From assembly GCA_016758965.1 (NCBI GenBank), contig JAEPRB010000170.1:14268-78267 (forward strand): a stretch of DNA of 64,000 nucleotides, in the 5' to 3' direction. Positions 1 through 10,184 of this stretch are shown here, piece by piece. The notes beneath the pieces were generated by a model. It did no database searches. It was given only the letters and a program-made list of their open reading frames with translations, and was not told where the DNA came from. Numbering within the stretch: the first letter of the stretch is position 1; each line of letters begins with the position of its first letter. A program made the position numbers and the translations under genes. The stretch comes from Circinella minor. Lineage: Eukaryota; Mucoromycota; Mucoromycetes; Mucorales; Lichtheimiaceae.

Positions 1-2721
1 TTTATCATCAGATAATTCAAGTGATGTTGGAAATGTCAACATTTCTTTTGCTCCTGTTGGTGCAGATTCATCTCGAATAAACATATATTGTGGCCAAGAT
101 ATTATTTCATTTTCTCTTGTAGCAAGCGAGTTACATGCTGAACATTTTCTTAACTTTGTCGATTTTAGTTTATCAAGAATACACTTGGATAATTCTTTTG
201 TTTTTTCTTGTTCATCATAATCTTGAAAGCGTCGGTTAAGATCAGAAGGCTTCACATGAATCATAATTTGATTGTTATTTCTTTCATGGTGTTCCTGAAT
301 ATGAAATACATTACTTGTACAAATGGTTCTGCATCTAACTCTTGCGCCAAAAGCTGCCTGTAACTTATCGGACATGTTTTCAGCATAAAACTGGAAAAAT
401 TCAGCTGCGTCATTAAATGATCGATCAAATCTGGTTGAGCTCCATACAAATTCTCGTAGTCGCTTGAGACCACGTACACGATCATCATAATTATTATTTT
501 TATATGCTAAATATGCTTGCAATAATTCTTCGTCAAATCTATTAGTACTTTCAAACGTAATATTGTCATTATCTGGTAGCATCTCAGGCAGAATCGATTG
601 TAATAACAGCTCCATTGGTGCATCGATGTAACATGAGTTACTATCCCAAGGACATAGTCTTAGCAAATAGCGGTCATAGATTTTACTTCGAGCCTCTTCT
701 TTTTCTTCTTCTTTTTCTTCTTCTTTACTGCTCACGTTATTTTCGTTCTCATTTTCATTTTCACTATTACTACTATCTTCAGAACTAATAGATGGTCTAC
801 TGGTATTCTCTTTATCTGACATTTTCTGTTCATGATCATCGTCATCACTGCTCGTTGAGTCAAAACCGTCAGGATAATCATCAGGACTCCATACTTCATA
901 CGTACTGACATGTATATCATCTAATTCAAGTTCGTCATCAGTTATTTCGTCACTAATATTACCTTGGACATTATTGACATCATCCTCACTGCTGTTATCA
1001 CTGCTAGATTCTAGTGGGTCCCATTCATGATTTTTAAATACTTTTACTAGAGCTTGGATATAATCGGGAGCGCGACCATCGTTAACATACTTTGCAGATT
1101 TGCGCCGATTTCTTTTAGTTCTAGCATTACTAGCCTTCCGTTTTCTGGATTCCTCATTGTTATTACTATAATATAAATGGGCCCCTTTGATAAAGTGGCT
1201 CAAAGCTTTTTCCCCATGTTCTGTATATTGGAGTACAGATCGTAAGTTGTTATTTAGCGGTTGGTTTTTCTTTATAAGATGATATAACTTGTTATGAAAA
1301 CTCTCGACGGCATTTGTAGTAAAACAATAGTGACGAAGGAGTCGACTATTCATAGTTGAAACAGCAGGAAATATAGAACCGCGCACTGATTCGCTGTTCC
1401 ACCACCTAACAAAGCGCTTAGATTTTGGGTACATTTCAAGAACTTTTTCCCATATTTTGTTATACTGAGCTTCAGTTTCAACCATACGTAATCCAAACAG
1501 CAGTTTGCGCATTTTCTTCATTTGTTTCCTACTTCCATCATGCATATCATTCGCATATGTCTCGGCCAGTTTTCGTGCATTCCGCTCATAGTGAACGGTA
1601 CATCCTTTCAAATATTTGAGCCCTTCTTCTTTGCTATTTTTTGTCTGCCGTTTATAAGCACTGATAAACCCTTTATGTTGCGCCTGTGAAAAGTCTTGAA
1701 GAAACCTAAGGATATTCTTACCGTTTTCTTCATCAGGATCTTGCGGAAATACTATTTCATATGCATTGAACAAAGCTTGATAGTAAAAGTCAAAATGCTT
1801 TGCTGTGACACCATCTAATACTGCTCCAAAGGCAATTGGATGGGACTATAAAACTTCACAATACATCACTGATGTACATAGGTAATATCCACTTTCAAAA
1901 ACAGAAAAAGTAACATCCGTTATAAATGGATATTTATGGATTTCAAGAACTTTCTTGAGTTTTGGAGGGCAGAATGAAATAACCATTTCACCTTTCGTTA
2001 ACCATAGTAGAGTAATATAACCTGGAAATTCTTCTTGAATTTTAAAAAAGTATTCAATTGACGAATTCATTTTTGGTTGTTCAATGGGGCTAGCTTTCAA
2101 TATCTTTTTTTGCTCATACCGTAATTTCTCAATATTCTCGAAATCAGGATGGATCTCAGAGGCATTACCTAGGTTATTTGTCCTTTTACTCATTCCCATT
2201 TGCAGCTCACTAGGAGTGGCGCCATTTTTAACCATGCCATGGAGTTTATCAGCCTGTTGAGGCGAAAGCTTTTTAGGCACGAACGAATCATGTGTATGCA
2301 CATTTTGTCCTTCTTTATGACCAGGTGTGAGTCTACATATATCCCCAGAAAATGCAAATATAGCTACATAAGAGCATTGGATATGTGTTAGTGGTGCATG
2401 GCATGCTTAACATGATGATTTTTCACACCAATCATCTGTCTTCAATTTGGTACTCATTGGCACTAGGTGTACATTTTTTCTCAAAGTACATTCTTCATTT
2501 GTGCAAGATATAGCACCATTGCATGACTTTGCTACTTTGACATTGTCACCATCATTCCAACGATTAACATAACGAAGACTCCAACCCATTTGAGTAGTTG
2601 TTTTTACATTGTATCTTCCAATTGACGAATAGTGTGCTCGAATGGTAATTTCAGCATCTCCAGATGGGAATTGTGGAAAATGATCAGCGAGATTATTATT
2701 TGTTTGTTCAATGCTTGACAT
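1..2721 (-). pseudogene. MULE transposase fused to USP-like cysteine peptidase (element 1, runs off window)
   Basis: One minus-strand frame is open from the ATG at 2721 to the window edge (about 907 codons) apart from two stops, TAA at 2407-2409 and TAG at 1846-1848. Order: a Cys-rich N-terminus with C..C spacing ending in an H-x-H (VHTHDS), resembling WRKY/GCM1-FLYWCH zinc fingers of MULEs; the DDE core with D269 (FITDVTF), D343 (QDFSQAQ), a C-x2-H (GCTVHY) and E473 (TTNAVESFHNK); a Ser/Asp/Glu-rich linker; then a C19/USP-type Cys box with C697 (CPWDSNSCYIDAPMELL) and a C-x2-C (KCSACNS) of a probable zinc ribbon. The His box would lie outside the window. Both stops can come from Gln codons (CAA, CAG) by C-to-T. 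Family knowledge: MULE transposases cut and paste DNA in the nucleus. What the peptidase does for the element is unknown. Confidence 0.85.
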
Positions 2722-3117
2722 GTAAAAAAATGATAAAAAATTAATTATCGTGTTTAAACCTCAGGGGTCAGCATGAAGTATTTATACTTTTTCATGCGAA
2801 ACTGGTAGAAAAATAGAAACAACTAGAAAGTTCTATCAAGTCTATTCTTGTAACTTGATTTTTCCATTTAAATCGGAGTGAGATTAATAAATGGAAAACT
2901 TCTAATTCCGAATCCGAAGTAAAAAAAAAGAAAACTTTTACGTGATATGGATAAAACAAATTCCTCTCAAAATACTTACAGTTATATCTATTAAATGAAC
3001 ATATTTCTGTTGGAAAAAAAAAGTTTATTACTGGCCAAAAAAAGGGGTTCGAATAGAATGATCGAAAATGAAGAGAAACAGTTTATGAAAGTTGGTTTTT
3101 CTTTTTTTCTTTAGCAC
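2722..3117. other. AT-rich leader of MULE element 1
   Basis: This non-coding stretch lies between the MULE 1 start codon and a short-repeat array. It probably contains the promoter and part of the right terminus of element 1. The partner terminus is outside the window, so no inverted repeat can be shown. Confidence 0.4.
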
Positions 3118-3325
3118 ATGTGTAAACTACCGCAAGAATAGACTGCAAAAATTATGTAGTACTGCAAACTACCGCAAACTACTGCAAGGAGTACTGCAAA
3201 CTACTGCAAACTACTGCAAGGAGTACCGCAAAGCACCTTTTATAGTTAGTAAAATCCGGTCAATTGTGCGGAAAATCTCCGGTCTTGTCCGACTACTACT
3301 GCAAAAAAGTACTGCAAAATCACCC
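3118..3325. repeat. Array of short GCAAACTACT-like repeats
   Basis: Units of the form TACTGCAAAC / TACCGCAAAC recur about ten times, some joined as ACTGCAAGGAGTACTGCAAA. The array lies beyond the 5' end of MULE 1. Subterminal arrays of short direct repeats are often transposase-binding sites, so this may be the right subterminal region of that element. This is inference, because the outer end and target duplication cannot be located. Confidence 0.55.
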
Positions 3326-3437
3326 AAGTCCAGCTAAAACATACAAGTAAGATAATTTATTTTTATTCTTTGAAGGTCAACTTACGTTCCACATGAATTA
3401 ACCTTATTAATTTTTTAGCTGTACACTTTATAACGAT

Positions 3438-4070
3438 ATGACTAAGAGCACTTGTACCAATAAGTACATGAGCCAGTCAGCTTTGAACAAACATATAAGA
3501 AAGCATCATGAATATCGTTATGAGAAACCTGGACCTGCCAAGTGTGTCAACCATAAGGAAATGGTAAAAGAGCGTAGCAAACGGTACCGAGATACGCACT
3601 CTTTGTCGATCCGCCGAAAAGAGAACGTAAGGAGCTGGCTGAGAAAAGGAGTTGAGAAGGCTTCGTCTCTAACAAGTGACAGCGCTTCTACGTTGAGAAG
3701 TGAGATTGCTGCTAAAGCCAAGAATTTATTTGAGGAATTAGCTAAATCTCCTGCTGCTAACCAAAAGCCATTCCTCCATGCAACATTAGTATGCCTGGTT
3801 ATGCGTGAGGCTCAGTACAACTTTGGGATGCACGAGTTCGTCTATTTACTGAACCACTTGTTCGGTGATGGATTTTACAGTACTGTTCTCCAATTTAATG
3901 AATTAGAGAAAAAGGAGGAATTCGAGTGGGTGGCACAACAGATCTACAATAAACGATCTCTTGTGTTGGCATTGGGTTCCATCATCCAAGATGTGGTTGC
4001 TCGAAGCTACTTTTATGATAAAAGTAGCTTTTTTACCTATAAGGCTCAGGAGGCCATCAAAAATTTTTAA
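3438..4070 (+). CDS. Hypothetical protein with degenerate C2H2-like N-terminus
   Basis: An uninterrupted 210-codon frame starts at ATG 3438. The frame is open a little further upstream, to an acceptor-like TTTTTTAG just before 3420, so the real protein may begin in an earlier exon. Near the N-terminus TNKYMSQSALNKHIRKHH has the spacing of the second half of a C2H2 finger (C, K-Y, L, H-x3-H), but the first Cys pair is not standard. A basic segment (RSKRYRD...RRKENVRSWLRKG) follows, then a Leu/Ala-rich helical body. I do not recognise the family. It lies between MULE 1 and the Helitron-bearing tandem repeat and could be an accessory ORF of a mobile element. There is no frame damage, unlike its neighbours. 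Confidence 0.5.
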   Translation: MTKSTCTNKYMSQSALNKHIRKHHEYRYEKPGPAKCVNHKEMVKERSKRYRDTHSLSIRRKENVRSWLRKGVEKASSLTSDSASTLRSEIAAKAKNLFEELAKSPAANQKPFLHATLVCLVMREAQYNFGMHEFVYLLNHLFGDGFYSTVLQFNELEKKEEFEWVAQQIYNKRSLVLALGSIIQDVVARSYFYDKSSFFTYKAQEAIKNF

Positions 4071-4100
4071 AAAATAAATATTTACTTTAACTTTTTTTTA

Positions 4101-4387
4101 GTGATATTTCGATCCAATATCCTTTTAGTCACAAATAACATTCGAGATCATCAAAACAGCAATAATAAATTAACCCATTGTCTATTTTATTAAAAGAGAA
4201 AGATATTTATTAAAAAAAAGGGGAATACACCTACAAAAAATAAAAGTAAAGTCGATCTACTATCAAATCCGTCACGAGGATCGATCCACGTCACCGAAAT
4301 GAATAGTGATATTCCAATTCTATATTATTCTCATCACGAATAACGTTTAAAGTTATCCAAATACCAATAACAAATTGATTCATTGTA
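4101..4387. repeat. ~200-bp tandem repeat, unit 1 and left part of unit 2
   Basis: Unit 1 is about 4101-4305 and unit 2 starts at 4306 (GTGATATT...). Both share blocks such as GTCACAAATAAC/ATCACGAATAACG, CAATAATAAATT/CAATAACAAATT and CCATTGT/TCATTGT. Unit 2 is cut at 4387 by the Helitron and resumes at 9849. The conserved TCACCGAAATGAATA near 4291-4305 recurs at about 9940-9955, where unit 3 begins. No coding capacity is visible. Confidence 0.75.
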
Positions 4388-4557
4388 TCTATACTACTAA
4401 AAAGTTTAGATTTTATAAAACCTATAAAAGGAAATTCAAACATTACAACACCGACCTGTATAATTAAATATTATAGTATTTAAATAAATAGTAAAGTTTT
4501 TTTTTTACCTAACGCTTTTTACAACTTTTATTTTACAAACTACAACATATTTATAAA

Positions 4558-7500
4558 ATGAGCATTCCAATTTGTCCTTCATGTCATCAGCCCGGACATT
4601 CCCGTAGAACTCACCGAGATTGTTTAATGAATGCAGCTCGATTAAGCATTCGTACTGAGAATGAAACCATTTTTGTGAATGATCAGGAACAAAGAAACCA
4701 TTCAAGTAATGACGGTGGTTCTTTGCAACAGCAATCCGTAAGTAATATTAGTTGGGATAGAGAGGCAAGAAAGATCGCAATCATTATTTTTTTTGATTTA
4801 CAATGGTAATAGTCAGAACCCCAATGCCCAAGTTGTGGCCAATTTGGCCATTCACGAAGAACTTCGCGTCAATGTACAGCTAACCCTGCAAACATGGAAG
4901 TAATAATAATAACCTCTTTTTAAAAAGCTTTTTATATATAATGTTTTCGTTTTTCTTACTTAGAATAATTTATTTGTATAGGCTCCCGTTGTTCTTGGAC
5001 GTGTTTCTTCAAATCATATCCCTGAACGTCATTCACTTGGGTTAATGGACCGTCAATGTAGCCATTTTCAGGCACATATGTGGGCTCTGGAACGTGTGGG
5101 AAGTTCCTCTAATAGAACACCTGAGTTTTACTTATGTTGTAATAAAGGCTCTATCAGTATTTCACCATTAAGTCCTACTCCAACAGAAATAGGTCAGCTA
5201 CTACGTGGTAATAATGATACTGCATCAAAGAATTTCCGTTCTAATATTCGTGCATATAACAATGCATTGAGCTTTGCATCACTTGGTGCAAGTATCGATC
5301 ATACTGTTGCAAATTCGCGTGGTGGTGCTTATAATTTCCGTATCCATGGTGAGGTATATTATCTGATTGGTTCTTTGCTCCCAAACACAGATCAAGATAC
5401 ACCATCTTTTGCACAAATCTATGTTCATGACCCATCCATGGAGAGACAATTGGAAATACGTCGCAATCATACCAACGCCTCAATAGACATGGAGGTTTTA
5501 AACACTTTACAAACATTAATGCATCGTATCTGCCCGTTTGCTCAAGCTTTTAATAACATGGCTACGCGCTTGAGAGATGAAGATGTAAATGATGTTACAC
5601 TGGTAATTCGTGCAGAAGGCACGCCAGATCAACGACGTTATAATAGACCAACAGGAGACGAGGTTGGACTATTGATTGTGGATGGTAGTTATGAAGGCCA
5701 GAGTGGAGATCGTGATATTGTTGTACAAACTCGATCAAATCAAATGCAACGGATATCAGTTAACCATCGTTTCTATGATGCCATGCACTATGTCTTGATG
5801 TTTTCACAAGGTAGCTTAAATTATCACTTACCGTATTTAGTGCTTAGTATAAGATTTAGGTTAACCCTTTATTAACAAATACAATAAATAGGTGATGAGG
5901 GTTGGAACATTGGAGCACAATGTATTGATGGCAGTCGCGTAACATGCATGGACTGGTATAAATATCGGTTGATGATACGTAGCAATAATGATAATATTGA
6001 AGGACAGAATGATTTGCATCGCTTTGGTAAGCTGTTTCAACAGTATATTACAGACATGTATGCCAAGGTGGAGTCTGAGCGTCTTAACTATATCAGGAGT
6101 AATCAGGACAAATTACGCTCAGATTTGTATAAAAGTGTTGCAGATGCTGTCAACCTTGGTGATAATGATATGGCTAATGTGGGTAAGCGAGTTATACTGC
6201 CATCATCTTTTATTGGAGGTCCACGTCATATGCAACAACTTTATCAGGATGCCATGAGTATTGTAAGACGCTTTGGAAAACCGGATATATTTGTTACTGT
6301 GACCACAAATCCCAGATGGCATGAGATCCAAGATTCCCTTCTCCCAGGACAGACAGCAGCAGAGCGACCTGATATATGTGTTCGTGTGTTCAAAATGAAA
6401 CTAAAAGAATTGATGCATGATCTTACGAAGAACATGGTTCTCGGTAAAGTAGTTGGACACCTTCACACTGTGGAATTTCAGAAGCGTGGTCTTCCCCATG
6501 CTCATATTTTGCTCATCCTTGCACAAACTGATAAACCACGAACACCTGAAGATGTTGATGATATTGTATCAGCCGAACTGCCTAACGCAGATCAATATCC
6601 AGCTGCACGTGCAACAGTAGAAAGGTTAATGATGCATGGACCTTGCGGAGACCTTAATTCTCAATCGCCATGTATGCAAGGTGGTGCATGTTCAAAACGT
6701 TTTCCAAAGCAGTTTTCTGATGAAACAAGTATGGGCGAAAATGAGTATCCCGTTTATAGGCGACGTAGAAACAACAACAATCATGTTTACAAAAATGGTG
6801 TTCGGATGGATAATCGATGGGTGGTGCCTCATAATATATTTTGTGTACCAAATATGATGCTCATATCAATGTAGAGATATGTACTTCGATTGCTTCTATC
6901 AAGTATGTTTATAAATATGTGTATAAGGGTCATGATCGTGCAGCAGTGGTGGTATCTCAAAATCAGCGACAATCAAATGCTCAAAGTACAACAAGCGAAC
7001 AAGCCGATCCATCTATGAATGAAATTAAAACATATCTCGATGCAAGATATGTTTCTGCATGTGAAGGCTGCTGGCGTCTCTTCTCATTTTCATTACATAA
7101 GGTATTTCCAAACCACCAACGTTTAGCTATACACCTTGAAGATGAACAACTGGCATATTTTAATGAAGATGATGATCCGATGGCTATTGCTGATCGTGCA
7201 CATGAAACGACTTTAACAGCTTGGTTTAATTACAATATTGAAAATGAGGATGCCCGCCAGGTACTGTATCCTGACTTTCCTTGAGAACTATGTTTTTGTA
7301 AAATCTGATCGTCGTTGGAAAATTCGTGAACGAGGACATGGTGCTACTATTGGACGCATGTATGCTGTTTCTCCAAGTCAAGTAGAAAAATATCATCTCA
7401 GACTACTATTGTATCATGTTCCTGGAGCAACTTCTTTTAATGAACTCAAAACCGTTGAAAATGAGCTTATGCCATCATTTCAAGCTGCTGTAAGAAGGCG

Positions 7501-9446
7501 CGGGCTACTTACTGGACAGCAAGAATGGGAAGATTGCTTGGAACAAGCATCATCATACCAGCTTCCTGCTGCTTTAAGACAGCTCTTCTCTGTGATCTTA
7601 ACTTATTGTAGCCCAGAAGATCCACATGCTTTATAGATGGCATATCGATCAAATCTTTCTGAAGACTTTTTACATGCTGCAAGAAATGAAGCAAATGATC
7701 AATCTCTACCAGAATCCGATCATATATATGGCCAAGCACTACTTGCAATTGAATCTATCATGGCAACTACATCACGATCACTCACAGAATTCGATGGTTT
7801 CACTCTTCCTGATAGGTCTCAACAAAATAATAACGACCAACAACCTCCCGAACCTTTTCTTATTCGCCAACAACGCGACATTGCCGAAAGATTAAATCGC
7901 CACCCTGCACCAGTGCTCAATTTCAACAATGATCAGCAGAATGTATTCGACACTGTATGTAATGCTTTGGAACGTCCAAATACTGAGCCTAAAGTTTACT
8001 TTGTTGATGGCCCTGGTGGTACAGGAAAAACATACATATTTAATGCTCTTCTTGATCGTGTCAGACGTCAAGGTAACATTGCTCTTGCTATCGCAACCAG
8101 TGGTACTGCTGCACTATTAATGGAAGGTGGTAGAACTGCTCACTCTTTATTTAAAATTCCTCTTGACCTTGATCACACATCATTTTGTTCATTTACTCCA
8201 CGATCTGCCACAGCACAGCTTTTAAAATTAACGACTTTAATTATATGGGACGAAGCTTCAATGATCAGTAAAGATCTTATCGAATGTGTTAATCGCAGTA
8301 TGCAGGACTTGATGAAATCTGTAGACCCTGAATTAGAACATGTACCTTTTGGTGGAAAGCTAATTGTTTTCAGTGGTGATTTTCGCCAGGTATAAGTTAA
8401 TTAGCATTTAGATTTAGGTTGATAATTACTTATTATATTGTTATACCTAATTTTATTTTCAATATTGCTCTTAGGTTCTACCTATTATTCCCAATGCATC
8501 ACGCGCACAAATTGTGGCTCAAAGTTTGAAAAGATCAAGTATATGGCGTCATACACAGATATTCCGTCTTCAAACTAATATACGTGTTCAGCAAGCAAGC
8601 AACACTCGCAATTCCGCACAGCTGCGAGAATTTGCTGAGTATTTATTACGAATAGGTGAAAACAGAGAGCAAATTGCTCCAGGAACCGAGGATCGTATTA
8701 AGCTTCGTAATTCAATGTTAATGCCTGGATATAACCTTTTAACTCTGATTGACACATTATATGGTGATATGATATCTACTACTCCTTCTCGCGAATTTCT
8801 AATGTCACGAGCTATTCTCACACCAAAAAATGTTGACGTAGCAACAATTAACGAAGCCATTTTAGAATCGAAATTTCCTGGAACAACTGAGGAATATTTA
8901 AGTGCTGATAGCATGGTTGATCCAGAAGAATCTTTGTCATATCCAACCGAAATTTTAAATTCCCTTTCTCCATCTGGTCTTCCTCCACATACATTAAAAC
9001 TCAAACCAGGATGTCCTGTCATGCTCTTACATAATCTTAATACTTCACAAGGACTCTGTAATGGAACACGTCTAATTTGTATATCTTTTCGTCGAAATGT
9101 TATTGAAGCTCAAATTGCCACTGGTACACATATTGGTGAAATAGTTTTATTGCCTTGCATTACCATTACATCAAAAAAAAGTGAGTGTCCTATTGAATTC
9201 CAACGCACACAATTCCCAATACGTCTTGCATTTTCAATGACAATCAACAAAGCTCAAGGGCAAACTTTTGACACCATTGGTCTTTATTTGCCAAACCCTG
9301 TCTTCACTCACGGTTTATTATATGTCGCTTTTTCACGAGTAAGAACACCAAATTCTATATTTATTACATTAGACCGTGATGAGTCAACTATTAATGGTCA
9401 GGAAGGTATATACACAAGAAATGTTGTATACACTGAAGTACTTTAA
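4558..9446 (+). pseudogene. Helitron Rep/PIF1 helicase (RepHel), degenerate
   Basis: Five exons fit: 4558-4737, 4813-4899, 4982-5810, 5892-8389, 8475-9446. The N-terminus has two CCHC knuckles (CPSCHQPGHSRRTHRDC; CPSCGQFGHSRRTSRQC). The Helitron-like N domain follows, then the HUH nickase (EFQKRGLPHAHILL) with the two-Tyr motif YKYVYKGHD, then a PIF1 helicase: Walker A GPGGTGKT, Walker B IIWDEAS, GDFRQ, MTINKAQGQT and YVAFSRVR. Role: rolling-circle-like nicking, strand transfer and unwinding. Damage: one base missing in the T-run near 6836-6841, one extra T near 7280, and TAG at 7634-7636 where Trp is expected (PHAL-stop-MAY). Catalytic motifs remain, so loss looks recent. Confidence 0.93.
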
Positions 9447-9721
9447 CTCTATAATTACTCTTTATACAAATTAATTACTACTACACCACTTTATCCGTCT
9501 TTATTTGTTTTCTCTTTACTCTTTATATATTTTCTTAACCATAAACATCATTCCCTCAAATAAATCTTATTCTTAATATGTTGCATAAGGTAAGTCTTTA
9601 TAAAATTATATTTTTGTATAGCAAAACAGAAATATTTTCAACTGGATAGGTAAAAAGAAGAAATATATCTTTGTCTCATATCCTCGAATGAAGCTTTGAG
9701 CGTGTACCAGAGCGGCGGTTT
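9447..9721. other. Helitron 3' untranslated segment
   Basis: AT-rich, with no ORF. It changes to markedly GC-rich sequence at about 9700, where the terminal stem-loops begin. Confidence 0.5.
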
Positions 9722-9848
9722 GGGGGCTTGCCCCCAATGTGGGGGGTCAAGGGGGGTTTTACCCCCCTTGCGACGTGGACTCGTTGAATGACACGAAGCG
9801 AAGCGAAGTGGCTCATTCAGTCGAGCGAAGCGAGACAGGGACCGCTAG
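9722..9848 (+). repeat. Helitron 3' terminal stem-loops and CTAG end
   Basis: Three inverted repeats in a row: GGGGGCTTGCCCCC (9722-9735); a stem of AAGGGGGG pairing with CCCCCCTT around a TTTTA loop (9749-9769); and a longer stem in which CTCGTTGAATGA pairs with TCATTCAGTCGAG around a GCGAA-rich loop (about 9779-9825). The element ends at CTAG (9845-9848). Helitron 3' ends normally carry a stem-loop just before CTRR that marks the transposition terminator. Having three is elaborate. The GC content contrasts sharply with the rest of the window. Confidence 0.8.
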
Positions 9849-10184
9849 TATTCCATTAAAACACAAGAATACTAATAAAAATAAATAAAAATAAAGTAGA
9901 TCCATTACGTATCAAAGTTGTTGCGTGGATCAATCCATGTCACCGAAATGAATAATAGATATTTCCATCCAGTATTCTTTCGGTCACGAATACATTCGGA
10001 ATCATCAATTCATAAAAAAGAAGTCAGGCTAACGTTTAAACTAGTATCCAATGGAATAGAACACTAAACTATTGTTGTAAATGTGAATCCTTATACAGTA
10101 GTAATGTTAAAAAACTAACTTCTATAATATAATTACATATATCCTCGTTGAGTAGTAAAACAAGATATATATAAACTTGTAGTA
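9849..10184. repeat. Tandem repeat, right part of unit 2 and start of unit 3
   Basis: Sequence 9849-9955 completes the unit interrupted by the Helitron. Unit 3 begins at about 9956 and fades after about 10010 (GTCACGAATACATTCGGA matches GTCACAAATAACATTCGA in unit 1). The rest, up to the Tc1 element, is AT-rich and without genes. Confidence 0.65.

Larger units (their letters stand above)
4388..9848 (+). mobile_element. Helitron, complete ends
   Basis: The element begins TCTATACTACTA, a classic Helitron 5' terminus, directly after an A (4387), and ends CTAG (9845-9848) directly before a T (9849). This is the expected A^TC...CTRR^T arrangement without target duplication. Length is 5,461 bp. Hairpins lie upstream of CTAG. 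It contains one multi-exon Rep-helicase gene in the same orientation. Joining the flanks (4387|9849) rebuilds a repeat unit that matches the neighbouring uninterrupted unit, a paralogous empty site. The gene carries two frameshifts and one nonsense codon, so this copy is probably not autonomous. Confidence 0.93.

Noticed and set aside
8588..9022. 144-codon antisense frame in the Helitron helicase
   Set aside because: It mirrors the well-supported PIF1 helicase exon.
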